From Streptococcus mutans (lineage in GTDB: Bacteria > Bacillota > Bacilli > Lactobacillales > Streptococcaceae), in assembly GCF_006739205.1 (NCBI RefSeq), contig NZ_AP019720.1, positions 1,488,001 through 1,552,000 of the forward strand: 64,000 nucleotides of DNA, read 5' to 3'. Both the position numbers and the translations under genes were made by a program. A model generated the notes under the pieces. It did not search any database and had not been told where the DNA came from. It worked only from the letters and a program-made list of their open reading frames with translations. This document shows, one piece after another, positions 1 through 9,307 of this stretch (position 1 is the stretch's first letter; each line of letters opens with the position of its first letter).

Positions 1-514
1 CAACAACAATTCGTAAAGTAGATAAAAAGAGGCTGAGCGCTGGCACTGCAATATATTGTCCAGCCAAAACAGATAAGAGCAAAGGCAGCATTACAGGTGC
101 CAACAAGGTTGATAAAATTTCAATAGATACATCCAAAGCCACATCACCACCAGACAGAAAAGCCATAACACTAGACGATGTACCACTAGGACAAGAACCA
201 ACTAAAATGACTCCTGCTGCTGTTGCACCCTTCAAATGAAAAATCAAGCAGAGCAGCCAAGCCAAGCTCGGCATAATAACATAGTGAGCGACTGTCCCCA
301 AAGCAACGGGCACTGGACGTTTGGAGATTCTTACAAAATCTTCAGTAGTCAAAGTCAGCCCCATTCCGAACAAAATAATACCTAACAAGTAAGACGTATT
401 GGGAATAACCCAGCTACTAGTTGTGGGCAAAAAGTAATTAAAAACAGCCCAGATAACGACAACAAGTGTAAACCATTTACTAAGTTTTTTTGAAAATTGA
501 GTTAAACTTTCCAT
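1..514 (-). CDS. Bile acid:sodium symporter (BASS) family transporter, 5' part only
   Basis: The frame stays open from the start codon to the window edge (171 codons), so only the N-terminal half is present. The translation is very hydrophobic, with several membrane segments, and contains GMGLTL followed by GSCPSGTSSSVMAFLSGGDV, the proline/glycine-rich signature of Na+-coupled BASS carriers. Family members move bile acids, pantothenate or other organic anions; the substrate cannot be told here. Two ATGs are adjacent (517 and 514). The AGGAGG is only 2 nt from the first but 5 nt from the second, so 514 is preferred. It is divergent from folT. Confidence 0.8.
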   Translation of the reverse strand, partial: MESLTQFSKKLSKWFTLVVVIWAVFNYFLPTTSSWVIPNTSYLLGIILFGMGLTLTTEDFVRISKRPVPVALGTVAHYVIMPSLAWLLCLIFHLKGATAAGVILVGSCPSGTSSSVMAFLSGGDVALDVSIEILSTLLAPVMLPLLLSVLAGQYIAVPALSLFLSTLRIVV

Positions 515-603
515 CATTGCCTCCTAAAATAATAAAAAGAGATATCTACTAACCAAAGTCAAAAGACTAAGAGAGAAAATAAGATCTTCATCTTTTAAAC
601 TTC

Positions 604-631
604 ATTATACGCTTAATTTTTGAATTTTCAA
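604..631 (-). promoter_or_regulatory. Promoter of the BASS transporter gene
   Basis: On the minus strand TTGAAA (626-631) and TATAAT (604-609) are separated by 16 nt, about 90 nt upstream of the start codon. No operator was recognised in the leader. Confidence 0.6.
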
Positions 632-691
632 TATATTTTCAAAAACTATTTCCTGAATTTTCAAAACTTTTCTAGCAATCATTAAAATTTG

Positions 692-700
692 TGGTAAAAT
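692..700 (+). promoter_or_regulatory. Putative extended -10 promoter of folT
   Basis: TGGTAAAAT gives an extended -10, with no good -35 upstream. It would start transcription near 707, just before a small GCAAAG/CTTTGC hairpin (about 707-722) and the riboswitch, so the whole aptamer would be in the transcript. Confidence 0.45.
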
Positions 701-722
701 AAAAGAGCAAAGCCTGCTTTGC

Positions 723-861
723 ACAGAGTAGATGATTCGCGTTAAGTGTGTGTGAATGGGATGTCGTCACACAACGAAGCCATAAGCGCGGTGAATCATT
801 GCATCCGCTGTTCTCAAGCTCTACCAGCTTGATTAAACAGCTCCATTTTACATTAAGGAGC
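723..861 (+). promoter_or_regulatory. Tetrahydrofolate (THF) riboswitch controlling folT
   Basis: The aptamer has closing helix ACAG (723-726)/CTGT (808-811), P2 GATGATTC (731-738)/GAATCATT (793-800), and a P3 hairpin built on GTGTGTG/CACACAAC. The sequence closely matches the S. mutans folT aptamer used for THF riboswitch structures, as I recall it. Downstream, CAAGCT (815-820)/AGCTTG (826-831) forms a hairpin. GCTCC (840-844) is complementary to GGAGC (857-861), which contains the folT Shine-Dalgarno, so control is probably at translation initiation. There is no poly-U terminator in the leader. Confidence 0.93.
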
Positions 862-866
862 CAAAA

Positions 867-1427
867 ATGAATACTATGTTTAAATCACCTAAGCTTAGTC
901 CGCAGCGCTTGGTCACTCTGGCCATGTTGATTGCCTTAGCTTTTGCTATTGGAAAACTTTCCATCCCCATTATTCCCCAACAACTGATTATCAGCCCAAC
1001 TTTCATTGTTAATGTGATGATTGGTATGATTGGTGGACCAATCTGGGCCTTCATCAGTTTGGCTATTTTGGATATAGTGGACAACCTATCCAGTGGTGCA
1101 GGTAACTTTATTATCTGGTGGACACTGCTAGAAGCCGTTCAAGGATTATTTTATGGACTTTTCTTTTATCAAAAATCGCTGAGCTGGACAAATAAAAAAG
1201 ACTGGCTACACGTTACTATTGCTACAGCAATCATTATGCTTATCGGAAGCTTTATCTTCACTCCCTTGCTCGTCCAGATTTACTATGGTGTCCCATTTTG
1301 GGCACAATTTGCAGCAGGGCGTTGGTTAAAAATCTTTGAAATCCCTATTCGGATCCTAGTCACTATGGCAATTATGCCTCAGTTGCAGCGGATTCCAGAA
1401 TTACGAAAACTTGCAAATTTTAAATAG
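867..1427 (+). CDS. folT: Folate ECF transporter substrate-binding (S) component FolT
   Basis: 186 aa integral membrane protein with about five or six hydrophobic segments. Like other energy-coupling-factor S components it would bind folate and work with the shared EcfT/EcfA module encoded elsewhere. No ATPase is nearby. The assignment rests on the fold type and length and on the THF riboswitch directly upstream. The start has AAGGAG at 855-860, the SD that the riboswitch can sequester. A terminator follows 4 nt after the stop, so this is a monocistronic folate-salvage gene repressed when reduced folate is plentiful. Confidence 0.88.
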   Translation: MNTMFKSPKLSPQRLVTLAMLIALAFAIGKLSIPIIPQQLIISPTFIVNVMIGMIGGPIWAFISLAILDIVDNLSSGAGNFIIWWTLLEAVQGLFYGLFFYQKSLSWTNKKDWLHVTIATAIIMLIGSFIFTPLLVQIYYGVPFWAQFAAGRWLKIFEIPIRILVTMAIMPQLQRIPELRKLANFK

Positions 1428-1430
1428 TTA

Positions 1431-1460
1431 ATCAGAGAGACATCCCTCTCTGATTTTTTG
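1431..1460 (+). terminator. Intrinsic terminator of folT
   Basis: 9-bp stem ATCAGAGAG (1431-1439)/CTCTCTGAT (1446-1454), 6-nt loop, then a run of T's. Confidence 0.9.
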
Positions 1461-1598
1461 TAGCCCATAAGCAACATTTTCAGGCAATAAAAATCAAATA
1501 TAGACAAATTTACGCTTTGCAAAAAGCAAGAAAAAAGACCCTAGCCTCATATCTATTCTTCTTAAGGAACAAGACATGAAACAAGAGCTTTATTATCT

Positions 1599-2648
1599 TT
1601 AAACCAAATGGCTTTCGCGTTTGTCAAACATTTCTTTAGCAAGACTAACTAATTCTTCAATCAAAACTGAATAAGACAGCCCCATATTTTCCCAAAGAAG
1701 AGGATACATAGACCACTGAGTAAAGCCGGGCATAGTGTTGAGTTCATTCAAATAAACTTTCCCATCCTCTGTTAGGAAGAAATCACAGCGAGAAAGTCCA
1801 CAGCAGCCCAAAGTTCGGAAAGCTGTTGCAGCATAATCCCGCATTTTTTCAACGATAACAGGATCTATTTCTGCCGGAATAGCCATGGTGATCTTATTAT
1901 CAATATACTTGGCTTCGTAATCATAAAAAGCCACAACTTTGACAATCTCTCCCGGTAAAGTTGTTTTAACATCAGTATTTCCTAAAATACCAACCTCAAT
2001 CTCACGCGCATCCACACCTTGTTCAATTAAAACACGACTGTCATACTTCAAAGCAAGTGCAATAGCTTGTTTTAAGTCAGTGCGATTTTCTGCTTTAGAA
2101 ATACCAACACTAGAACCCATATTAGCTGGCTTAACAAATACAGGATAAATCAATTTCTCTTCAACTTCTGCCAACTTGCTTTCTAAAGGCTCGCCTTCAA
2201 TAAGAGCAACATAAGCTACTTGAGGAATAGTAGTCGCACTTTCTAAAACTTGCTTTGTTGTAATCTTATCCATAGCTACACTAGATGACAGAATATTGGT
2301 TCCCACATAAGGCATTTTTAAAACTTCAAGAAAGCCCTGAATAGAACCATCCTCTCCCATAGGCCCATGAAGAACAGGAAAAACAACTGCTTCTTCCTCA
2401 TAAATATCACTTGGCTTAATTTTTTGAGAAGCAATAATCGTGTCATTTGTCATCAGTTTATCAGTTTCTGATGGTTGACTATCAAATTCTTGCGTCTTAA
2501 TAAAGTCACCCGCTTGCGTAATGAAATAAGTTTTGACTAAAAAGTTGTCATAATTTATGGCTCGCATGACACTCTCAGCTGAGAGCACAGAAACATCGCG
2601 TTCTGCAGAACGGCCACCATATAATAAAACAAGCGTTTCTTTAGACAT
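1599..2648 (-). CDS. ddlA: D-alanine--D-alanine ligase
   Basis: 349 aa, normal for the family. It makes the D-Ala-D-Ala dipeptide in the cytoplasm for peptidoglycan precursors, using ATP. Visible motifs in order: [10 protein letters not shown] near residue 11 (N-terminal substrate loop), [12 protein letters not shown], the ATP-grasp [14 protein letters not shown], and the metal/substrate-binding C-terminal [19 protein letters not shown] tyrosine or phenylalanine at the omega-loop position was not resolved, so depsipeptide (vancomycin-type) specificity is not excluded by this reading. It has its own promoter and is separated from recR by a long terminator. Its neighbour pbp2b acts on the same cell-wall pathway. 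Confidence 0.95.
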   Translation of the reverse strand: MSKETLVLLYGGRSAERDVSVLSAESVMRAINYDNFLVKTYFITQAGDFIKTQEFDSQPSETDKLMTNDTIIASQKIKPSDIYEEEAVVFPVLHGPMGEDGSIQGFLEVLKMPYVGTNILSSSVAMDKITTKQVLESATTIPQVAYVALIEGEPLESKLAEVEEKLIYPVFVKPANMGSSVGISKAENRTDLKQAIALALKYDSRVLIEQGVDAREIEVGILGNTDVKTTLPGEIVKVVAFYDYEAKYIDNKITMAIPAEIDPVIVEKMRDYAATAFRTLGCCGLSRCDFFLTEDGKVYLNELNTMPGFTQWSMYPLLWENMGLSYSVLIEELVSLAKEMFDKRESHLV

Positions 2649-2681
2649 AAGATTCCTTTTCTATTCTAATAATTCTTAATA

Positions 2682-2710
2682 ATCATATCACAAATAGGAA
2701 GCATTTTCAA
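2682..2710 (-). promoter_or_regulatory. Promoter of ddlA
   Basis: TTGAAA (2705-2710), 17-nt spacer, TATGAT (2682-2687) on the minus strand, 34 nt before the ddlA ATG. Confidence 0.75.
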
Positions 2711-2776
2711 AAAATATTGGAAAGATATGCTGCAGACTAGAGTTTACAAGAAATATCATGCTTTCCCAATTCAACG

Positions 2777-2813
2777 AAAAAACCAATTGGAAATATCGGC
2801 CAATTGGTTTTTT
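2777..2813 (-). terminator. Terminator of pbp2b-recR
   Basis: Perfect 14-bp inverted repeat: AAAAAACCAATTGG (2777-2790) and its complement (2800-2813), with a 9-nt loop. A- and T-runs on both sides could make it work in both directions. It insulates ddlA from recR. Confidence 0.9.
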
Positions 2814-2859
2814 ATAGAAAAAGAAATACCAAAAAGAAGAGGTATGCAATGCCACTCCT

Positions 2860-3459
2860 TTATAACTCTGTCCTGTTTTCAATTGCTCGAAGCAGAGTTA
2901 CTTCATCAGCATACTCAATGTCAGAACCAACAGCAAGCCCACGTGCTAAACGTGTAACTGTAATACCAGCAGGTTTGAGAACTCTGGAAATATACATAGC
3001 CGTTGCTTCTCCATCTGCTGTGGCATTAGTTGCGATAATGACTTCATGAATATCACTATTATCACGTAGGCGTGTCAGAAGACTTTTCAAATTAATATCA
3101 TCAGGACCAATACCATTCATAGGAGAAATCAGGCCGTGTAAAACATGATAAAGACCATGATATTCCTGAATTTTTTCCATTGCAGAAACATCCTTACTAT
3201 CTTCAACTACTAAAACAGTTGAGCGGTCTCTGCTTTCATCTGTACAAATATTGCAAGGATCATCATCTGTCAGATTGCCACAAACAAAACAGTAGGTCAA
3301 TTCTCGTTTAGCAGCTAGAAGATTTTTAGCAAAGTTATTAACGTCTTCATCACTCATACCAATTGTATAAAAAGCTAAGCGAGTCGCTGTTTTGATACCA
3401 ATACCCGGTAATTTTGTGAAACTCTCAATAAGTTTGGCAATAGGCGTTGGGTAGAGCAT
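2860..3459 (-). CDS. recR: Recombination mediator protein RecR
   Basis: 199 aa, the usual length. It acts with RecO/RecF to load RecA on SSB-coated single-stranded DNA. N-terminal helix-hairpin-helix region ([18 protein letters not shown]), a four-Cys zinc motif CFVCGN...CNIC near residues 57-72, then a Toprim domain with [14 protein letters not shown] and [13 protein letters not shown]. It lies 10 nt after pbp2b and is probably cotranscribed with it, ending at the long hairpin downstream. This recR-pbp2b pairing is common in streptococci. Confidence 0.96.
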   Translation of the reverse strand: MLYPTPIAKLIESFTKLPGIGIKTATRLAFYTIGMSDEDVNNFAKNLLAAKRELTYCFVCGNLTDDDPCNICTDESRDRSTVLVVEDSKDVSAMEKIQEYHGLYHVLHGLISPMNGIGPDDINLKSLLTRLRDNSDIHEVIIATNATADGEATAMYISRVLKPAGITVTRLARGLAVGSDIEYADEVTLLRAIENRTEL

Positions 3460-3469
3460 TCTTTTTTCC

Positions 3470-5548
3470 TCACTGATTCATTGGATACATCTTTTGATAA
3501 AGATTGATAATATCTCTCGTAATAGCATGACTAGTGGTTCCATGAAGGTCTGTCTCATGTGGCAAGACAACAGCTACAGCAATTTGAGGATTGCTGCTTG
3601 GTGCATAAGCAACAACGTTTAAATTGGATGTATAAACAGATTTACCATCATCTCCTGTCACGTAAGCTTCGGCTGTCCCTGTTTTTGCCGAAATAGGAAC
3701 ACTTGCACCTTTTGCAAGAGTCTTCCCTGTTGCATAACTACCACCGTTAACAACATTATAGAAACCTTCCTTGATAATCCCCATGTCATCGCTAGAGATA
3801 GAAACATTATTTAAAACCTTGGTGTCAATAGATTGAACAAGATTTCCTAAACCGCCTGTTTTATTATTATCATAGATACCTTCAACCAAATGGGGAGCAA
3901 TACGTTTGCCACCATTTGCGACAGCTGCAGCATATTGTGCCAGCTGCATAGCCGTATAGTTATCAAACTGCCCAAATGATTCTGTTAAAACATTAGAAGG
4001 ATCATAATGTTCTGGCGTATAGCCCTTTGACTCTCCCGGAAGGTCAATTCCTGTTGAGACACCCAAACCATATTGAGCATAAGTAGCTCTTAATTTCTCC
4101 ATAGCTTCCTTATAGCCATCTGTTGATAAGGTCATACCACTATGATAATCTTGTCCCATTAATTTTAAAGCCAATTGAACCATATAAGTATTAGAAGAAT
4201 ACTCTAAGGATTGACTTGCTGTAAGAGGAGTTAAACCATTGGTAAACCAAGAGTTAATAGGGCTTGAACCCGCAAATTGAATAGGCTGGTCATTGAGTAC
4301 TTGATTGCCTGATAAGACACCGTTTTCCCAACCAGCTGTCAAAGTCGCTCCTTTAACAACGGAACCCGGAGTAAAGACTTCAGTAACCGCTCCAAGAGCA
4401 TTAGAAGATACTTCGCCCGTTTTAAGGTCATGTTCCAAACCAGCCATAGAAAGAACTGCACCTGTGTTCGGGTTAAGAACAACAGCATAAACGCCTTCAG
4501 AATACTTGGTATTTCCAGATGCTAATTCAGAATTAAAATATTGGTTAAGAATTTGTTCAACACCCTTTTGAAATTCAAGATCAAGGGTCAACTTAAGATT
4601 TTTTCCTTTAGTCCCTTTGGCAGTGGTCTTATCACTGATAATTTTACCTTCTTTGTTAACCTTGATTGCTTGAACAGTACGACTACCTTGCAAATCGTTT
4701 TCATATTGCTTTTCAAGATAAGATGTTCCAACGCGGTCATTCAGAGAATAACCTTTTTTAACATAGTTATTGGCTTCTTCAGCAGGCAGACCGGTTTTTT
4801 GACTGGAAACTTTACCGATAATAGAAGTAATGGAATTTTTATCTGTTTTACGTTCCCAGTCAGTCTTAACAGAGATTCCCTTTAAATCTGATTTGCTTGT
4901 AGCCAATACTGCAATTTGCTCAGCTGTTAAATCTCCTGTTGTTAACGAAGCTGTATTAAAAACAGAGGTTGCATTCATCTGGCTGAAAATATGAATGATT
5001 TTTTTCTCATCTTCAGAATAATCAATAGCACTGTTTGGAACTGCTTTAACAGCATTTGCATAGATCTTCGATTCCGTTAGGTTATTTCCAAAGTTATCAT
5101 ATTTTTTATTATTTGGTAATTTTTTAACGATTTTTTGATAATTTTTTGGATCTGCCAGATAGTAATCTTTTTTCTGACGTTTGGTTACCTTAGATTCAGT
5201 TAAAGTCACCATATCTGCTAACTTTTTTGCATTTGCTTTAATATCCTTGGCAGTCATGGTATTGCTTCTTGTAAAGGCAACAACCTCTTTAACCTCGTTT
5301 TCAACTAAAGCCACCCCTTTAGCGTCATAAATTTGTCCGCGAGGGCTGGAGGTTTTTATAGTATATGTTGTTGACTCTGTCAATTTAGATTTGTAAAACT
5401 TTGCATCATAAAGCTGCATCTGAGCTAACCTCAAAAGCAAAACAGTAAACAAAGCGACAATCAAAAAAAATAGGAGATTAATTCTATTTGAAATTAAGGT
5501 AAACGTTTTAGATTGACCCTTTTTAGATTTATTTTTTTGGGATACCAT
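3470..5548 (-). CDS. pbp2b: Penicillin-binding protein 2B (class B transpeptidase)
   Basis: 692 aa. A basic cytoplasmic tail and one membrane segment (about residues 23-45) anchor an extracellular dimerisation domain and a C-terminal transpeptidase domain. The active-site motifs are complete: S396-V-V-K399 (acyl-enzyme serine), S451-S-N453, and K622-T-G-T625. It cross-links peptidoglycan, in streptococci mainly for peripheral (elongation) growth, and is a beta-lactam target. The SD AGGAGG lies 5 nt before the ATG. Cotranscription with recR is likely. No mosaic-like block was obvious, but no reference comparison was possible. Confidence 0.95.
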   Translation of the reverse strand: MVSQKNKSKKGQSKTFTLISNRINLLFFLIVALFTVLLLRLAQMQLYDAKFYKSKLTESTTYTIKTSSPRGQIYDAKGVALVENEVKEVVAFTRSNTMTAKDIKANAKKLADMVTLTESKVTKRQKKDYYLADPKNYQKIVKKLPNNKKYDNFGNNLTESKIYANAVKAVPNSAIDYSEDEKKIIHIFSQMNATSVFNTASLTTGDLTAEQIAVLATSKSDLKGISVKTDWERKTDKNSITSIIGKVSSQKTGLPAEEANNYVKKGYSLNDRVGTSYLEKQYENDLQGSRTVQAIKVNKEGKIISDKTTAKGTKGKNLKLTLDLEFQKGVEQILNQYFNSELASGNTKYSEGVYAVVLNPNTGAVLSMAGLEHDLKTGEVSSNALGAVTEVFTPGSVVKGATLTAGWENGVLSGNQVLNDQPIQFAGSSPINSWFTNGLTPLTASQSLEYSSNTYMVQLALKLMGQDYHSGMTLSTDGYKEAMEKLRATYAQYGLGVSTGIDLPGESKGYTPEHYDPSNVLTESFGQFDNYTAMQLAQYAAAVANGGKRIAPHLVEGIYDNNKTGGLGNLVQSIDTKVLNNVSISSDDMGIIKEGFYNVVNGGSYATGKTLAKGASVPISAKTGTAEAYVTGDDGKSVYTSNLNVVAYAPSSNPQIAVAVVLPHETDLHGTTSHAITRDIINLYQKMYPMNQ

Positions 5549-5658
5549 TTTTCCTCCTATTTATGAAACTACGTCTTTTATTTTATCACAATTTAAACAA
5601 AAACTTGTGATATTTTCGTTAAATCTGTGCAAAAATTAACAAAATGTTATGAAAACAA

Positions 5659-5694
5659 GAAAAAAGAGGTCGGGATAACAAAATCCTAACCTCT
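5659..5694 (-). terminator. Terminator of gpmA
   Basis: On the minus strand AGAGGTTAGGAT pairs with ATCCCGACCTCT (one G-U, one mismatch), followed by six T's. It lies about 100 nt after the gpmA stop. Confidence 0.85.
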
Positions 5695-5794
5695 CAAATC
5701 ACTATTATCAAAGAAGAAAATCAGCCCTTAATCTTTAATTTTCCCCATTTCTTCTATAATCAAACAATAAGACTTTTAAACAATTATTATTCTC

Positions 5795-6487
5795 TTATTT
5801 ACCAAGATAGTATTCAGCAGTGACATTTAAATTTTCGTCAAATTCAAAAACTAATGGTGGGAAGTTTGGAATTTCAACACCCATAATGTCATCATCTGAC
5901 AATTGTTTGATATGTTTTACAAGAGCACGGATAGAGTTACCATGTGCTCCAACAAATACATTTTTTCCATCTTTAAGAGCTGGAGCAATTTTATCTTCCC
6001 AGTATGGAAGAGCACGTTCTAAGGTGACTTTTAAGTTTTCTGCATCTGGAATAACAGTATCATCAAGATTTGCATAACGACGGTCAGTGTGTGCTGAGTA
6101 TGGATCGTCTTTGGCCATAGCTGGCGGCAATACATCATATGAGCGACGCCAAATGTGAACTTGTTCGTCTCCAAATTTTTCAGCAGCTTCAGCTTTATTT
6201 TTACCAGTCAAGCCACCATAGTGACGTTCATTCAAACGCCATGACTTTTCAACTGGTACCCAAAGTTGATCAGAATATTCAAGCGCCAAATTAGTTGTCT
6301 TGATTGCACGTGTCAAAACTGATGTGAAAGCAAGGTCAAATTTGATGTCTGCTTCTTTAATGAGTTTGCCGGCATCAATTGCTTGTTGCGTTCCTTCTTC
6401 TGAAAGGTCAACATCAGCCCAGCCAGTAAAAAGGTTAGCCTTGTTCCATTCTGATTCACCATGACGAGCAAATACTAATTTTACCAT
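5795..6487 (-). CDS. gpmA: 2,3-bisphosphoglycerate-dependent phosphoglycerate mutase
   Basis: 230 aa, typical of the dPGM family. Interconverts 3- and 2-phosphoglycerate in glycolysis through a phosphohistidine. The catalytic RHGESEWN lies at residues 8-15, [12 protein letters not shown] around 88-99, and the second histidine in [13 protein letters not shown] near 180. It is a highly expressed housekeeping gene and appears monocistronic, with a hairpin downstream and an AAGGAG-type SD upstream. Confidence 0.97.
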   Translation of the reverse strand: MVKLVFARHGESEWNKANLFTGWADVDLSEEGTQQAIDAGKLIKEADIKFDLAFTSVLTRAIKTTNLALEYSDQLWVPVEKSWRLNERHYGGLTGKNKAEAAEKFGDEQVHIWRRSYDVLPPAMAKDDPYSAHTDRRYANLDDTVIPDAENLKVTLERALPYWEDKIAPALKDGKNVFVGAHGNSIRALVKHIKQLSDDDIMGVEIPNFPPLVFEFDENLNVTAEYYLGK

Positions 6488-6647
6488 TAAAATTCTCCTT
6501 TTATTCTTGACGACAGGTCAAATAGTTTACTGTTTTATTTTACAAAAATATCATGAAAAAATCTACTAAATTTTCTAAAAAGATTGAAATCTCTTAGATA
6601 AAGGAGTTAATCATTCAAATCAACAAGAAAAGGAAAGGCAATTGAGC

Positions 6648-6676
6648 TTGCGGTTGACCTTATCTAGTGTTACAAT
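6648..6676 (+). promoter_or_regulatory. Promoter of pyrD
   Basis: TTGCGG (6648-6653), 17-nt spacer, TACAAT (6671-6676). It lies inside the longest possible pyrD reading frame (upstream TTG at 6642), so that longer start cannot be used from this promoter. Confidence 0.65.
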
Positions 6677-6704
6677 AGAAAAAATTCATTATTTTGGAGG
6701 TTCC

Positions 6705-7640
6705 ATGGTTTCAACTCATACAACAATTGGCTCTTTTGACTTTGATAATTGTCTCATGAATGCTGCAGGGGTTTATTGCATGACACGTGAAGAATTAGCA
6801 GCTATTGATCATTCGGAAGCAGGTTCTTTTGTTACCAAGACTGGTACGCTAGAAGAACGTGCAGGAAACCCTCAACCCCGCTATGCTGACACAAAATTAG
6901 GCTCTATTAATTCAATGGGCCTGCCTAATCTAGGTATTAACTATTATTTAGACTATGTCACAGAATTGCAAAAACAGCCCGATAGCAAAAATCACTTTTT
7001 ATCCCTAGTTGGCATGTCGCCAGAAGAAACCCATACCATTCTTAAGATGGTTGAAGCCAGCAAATATCAAGGTTTGGTGGAACTCAATCTTTCCTGTCCA
7101 AATGTTCCCGGTAAACCACAAATCGCCTATGATTTTGAAACAACGGACCAAATCCTTTCAGAAGTTTTCACTTACTTCACTAAACCACTAGGTATCAAGT
7201 TACCACCTTATTTTGACATTGTACACTTTGATCAAGCAGCTGCTATTTTCAATAAATACCCTCTGACATTTGTTAATTGTATTAATTCTATTGGAAACGG
7301 CTTAGTTATTGAAGATGAAACGGTCGTCATTAAACCAAAAAATGGCTTTGGAGGCATTGGTGGCGATTACGTCAAACCAACAGCGCTAGCCAATGTTCAT
7401 GCTTTTTACAAGCGCCTCAACCCTTCCATCCAAATTATCGGAACCGGCGGTGTCAAAACAGGTCGCGATGCTTTCGAACATATTCTCTGTGGCGCCAGCA
7501 TGGTTCAAATCGGGACAGCTCTTCATCAAGAAGGTCCTCAAATTTTCAAACGTATTACTAAAGAGTTAAAAGCCATCATGACGGAAAAAGGTTATGAAAC
7601 CTTGGAAGACTTTCGTGGTAAGCTGAATGCTATGGCTTAA
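6705..7640 (+). CDS. pyrD: Dihydroorotate dehydrogenase, class 1A (fumarate-type)
   Basis: 311 aa from the ATG at 6705 (TTGGAGG SD 4 nt upstream). Oxidises dihydroorotate to orotate in pyrimidine synthesis. The soluble one-subunit lactic-acid-bacterial type, which passes electrons to fumarate, fits best: the sequence has [51 protein letters not shown] (catalytic Cys region) and the FMN-binding [21 protein letters not shown], and no pyrK partner is adjacent. The gene is isolated, with its own promoter and a 16-bp terminator. Confidence 0.95.
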   Translation: MVSTHTTIGSFDFDNCLMNAAGVYCMTREELAAIDHSEAGSFVTKTGTLEERAGNPQPRYADTKLGSINSMGLPNLGINYYLDYVTELQKQPDSKNHFLSLVGMSPEETHTILKMVEASKYQGLVELNLSCPNVPGKPQIAYDFETTDQILSEVFTYFTKPLGIKLPPYFDIVHFDQAAAIFNKYPLTFVNCINSIGNGLVIEDETVVIKPKNGFGGIGGDYVKPTALANVHAFYKRLNPSIQIIGTGGVKTGRDAFEHILCGASMVQIGTALHQEGPQIFKRITKELKAIMTEKGYETLEDFRGKLNAMA

Positions 7641-7665
7641 AGAAATCTTTTTATTTCTGTATACC

Positions 7666-7703
7666 AAAAGACCTGACTGAGAATCTCCTCAGTCAGGTCT
7701 TTT
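7666..7703 (+). terminator. Terminator of pyrD, shared with the opposing small gene
   Basis: Perfect 16-bp stem AAAAGACCTGACTGAG (7666-7681) with its complement (7688-7703), 6-nt loop. T-tracts on both sides make it likely to stop transcription from both directions. The stop codon of the 51-aa minus-strand gene begins at its edge. Confidence 0.92.
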
Positions 7704-7858
7704 TAAAAATCAAAACCATCTTTTTGATCTTCCTTGCGATCATACTCCTCAATTTCTTTTGGAGTCATCGGCTTTGGCTTCATTATTTTACTTACCCAAA
7801 TAATACTAATGATTTTAACAATAGAAAACACTATTAAAACAATGATAATAAATTTCAT
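7703..7858 (-). CDS. Small single-pass membrane protein (51 aa), function unknown
   Basis: An open frame of 51 codons begins MKFIIIVLIVFSIVKIIS, a hydrophobic segment of about 23 residues. It is followed by a short charged cytoplasmic-type tail containing MTPKEIEEYDRKEDQKDG. A strong SD (AGGAGGTGA) lies 8-11 nt before the ATG, and the stop codon abuts the shared terminator. It lies 62 nt after perR on the same strand, so it may be the second gene of a perR transcript. I do not recognise a family. SD strength and terminator placement argue that it is real. Confidence 0.6.
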   Translation of the reverse strand: MKFIIIVLIVFSIVKIISIIWVSKIMKPKPMTPKEIEEYDRKEDQKDGFDF

Positions 7859-7920
7859 TTAATGACTCACCTCCTATTTCCCATATGATAAGTTTTCTCT
7901 CTAGATAATCAATAAGCAAA

Positions 7921-8397
7921 TTAATCGGCTTTTTTAGTTTTCTTGCTTTGACAGTCTGGACAAATACCATAAATCAAAAGCTGTGCTCTCGTAATCACAT
8001 AATTTGTCTGCTTATATGCTTCTTGCTTGATATGAGAAATATCAGTGTCTACAAAATCAGTAATCTTACCACAAGACTCACAAACAACATGCAAATGCTG
8101 ATGCCCCATAAAATCAAAATAAGCTGTATTATCATTGCTTAGCTTTAATTCAACAACAAAGCCTTCATCAATCAGGACTTTCAAATTATTATAGACCGTT
8201 GCTAAACTCATACTTGGATACTGAGGAAGAAGATCCTTATGAATTTGTTCTGCACTCGGATGACGGCGGGAGTTAATCATATAAGAAATAACAGCTTCTC
8301 GTGTTTTAGTAATACGAATATGCTTTTCTTTTAAATGCGTTAATACATGATCATAAACATCCTTATTCGGATCATTATTATGAGAATGCAGTCCCAT
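7921..8397 (-). CDS. perR: Peroxide-responsive repressor PerR (Fur family)
   Basis: 158 aa with an N-terminal winged helix (RITKTREAVISYMI to SLATVYNNLKVL) and a C-terminal metal/dimer domain. The PerR-type regulatory-metal set is visible: the Asp of FDF, the histidines of HQHLH and the Asp of KITDF. Two CxxC pairs (CESC, CPDC) form the structural zinc site. The KITDF aspartate favours PerR over Fur. It senses peroxide through the Fe/Mn site and represses defence genes. A near-perfect PerR box lies in the dpr promoter of this same window. A TATAAT lies at 8427-8432 upstream. Confidence 0.9.
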   Translation of the reverse strand: MGLHSHNNDPNKDVYDHVLTHLKEKHIRITKTREAVISYMINSRRHPSAEQIHKDLLPQYPSMSLATVYNNLKVLIDEGFVVELKLSNDNTAYFDFMGHQHLHVVCESCGKITDFVDTDISHIKQEAYKQTNYVITRAQLLIYGICPDCQSKKTKKAD

Positions 8398-8590
8398 TTT
8401 TGACTCCTTCGTTATTCTTTTTTTCTATTATACACTATTTTTAAAGATACAGAAAAATTAGTGCCTAGCATCATCAAGTAGCCTTTACTTTTCCTAAATG
8501 ATAAAAAATATGCAAAAAACTGTCTATCAATTTTATCTCTAAAAATCATTCAAACAATCTCTAGGATAATTAATACAAAGATGTTTAAAA

Positions 8591-8647
8591 TTGACAAAAG
8601 AAAGAAATATACTATAATTAATTAAACCGCTAGTTTAATTAATTATA
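8591..8647 (+). promoter_or_regulatory. Promoter and palindromic operator of the TetR-nitroreductase pair
   Basis: TTGACA (8591-8596), 16-nt spacer, TATAAT (8613-8618). The -10 hexamer is the start of a perfect 15-bp-arm palindrome, TATAATTAATTAAAC (8613-8627)/GTTTAATTAATTATA (8633-8647), around a CGCTA centre. A repressor bound here would cover the -10 and the start site, so autorepression by the TetR protein encoded immediately downstream is the natural reading. Confidence 0.85.
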
Positions 8648-8659
8648 AGAGGATCTCTT

Positions 8660-9301
8660 ATGGCGAGACGAAAAAAGGAACCTGCTCGTATTCATCGTAA
8701 AAATATTTCAGATGCTGCTAACACACTCTTTATCAGTAAAGGTATTACTGATACAACAATGGATAATATTGCTAAATTAGCTGGATATAGTAAAGCAACT
8801 TTATATGTTTATTTTGAAAATAAAGAAGAAATCTTTTTCTCATTAGTTTATAAACATGCCAAATGGCTTTACGAGACTATTGAAAAAATTATTCAGATTC
8901 AACCAAGCACTCAAGAAGAGTGGCAGAAAAATTATTTAAAAATTTGTTTTGCATTGCAAAAACTATGTGAAACCTATCCAATATATTTTGACGGAATGAT
9001 TGGTCATATCAATGTTGATATGACCTCTAAAGAAACACCTCAAGTATATAGAGATATTTACCAATTAGGGTTAGATATAAATCAGTTAATTAACACACTT
9101 ATTGAAGATGGTGTTCACTTAAACTATCTTCAGACAGAATTAGATTTTAACCAATCAACTCTTTTTTTCTGGAGTGCACTATCGGGTATCATTCGTATGG
9201 CAGAAAACAAAAAAGAATATTATCGCTTACTTGGTCTTGATAACAAAACCTTTTTAGAAGAAGAATTTCTAACTTTATTAGCATGTTACAAGAAAGGATA
9301 A
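8660..9301 (+). CDS. TetR/AcrR family transcriptional regulator
   Basis: 213 aa. The N-terminal helix-turn-helix is typical of TetR: AANTLFISKGITDTTMDNIAKLAGYSKATLYVYF (about residues 17-50), followed by ENKEEIFFSLV. The remaining 150 residues form the variable ligand-binding/dimer domain; the ligand is unknown. SD AAGAGG lies 7 nt before the ATG. The next gene starts 6 nt after the stop, so the two are coexpressed. The 15-bp palindrome over its own promoter is the probable operator. The only likely target seen in the window is the downstream oxidoreductase-like gene. Confidence 0.9.
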   Translation: MARRKKEPARIHRKNISDAANTLFISKGITDTTMDNIAKLAGYSKATLYVYFENKEEIFFSLVYKHAKWLYETIEKIIQIQPSTQEEWQKNYLKICFALQKLCETYPIYFDGMIGHINVDMTSKETPQVYRDIYQLGLDINQLINTLIEDGVHLNYLQTELDFNQSTLFFWSALSGIIRMAENKKEYYRLLGLDNKTFLEEEFLTLLACYKKG

Positions 9302-9307
9302 AGGAAC

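Noticed and set aside
848..1084. Antisense frame over the folT start
   Set aside because: Shadow of folT; it covers the riboswitch platform and has no SD.
2727..2957. Plus-strand frames across the recR-ddlA gap
   Set aside because: They cross the 14-bp terminator and overlap recR antisense; no SD.
6642..6704. Longer pyrD frame from TTG at 6642
   Set aside because: It runs through a good promoter (6648-6676), and the ATG at 6705 has its own SD and fits the family N-terminus.
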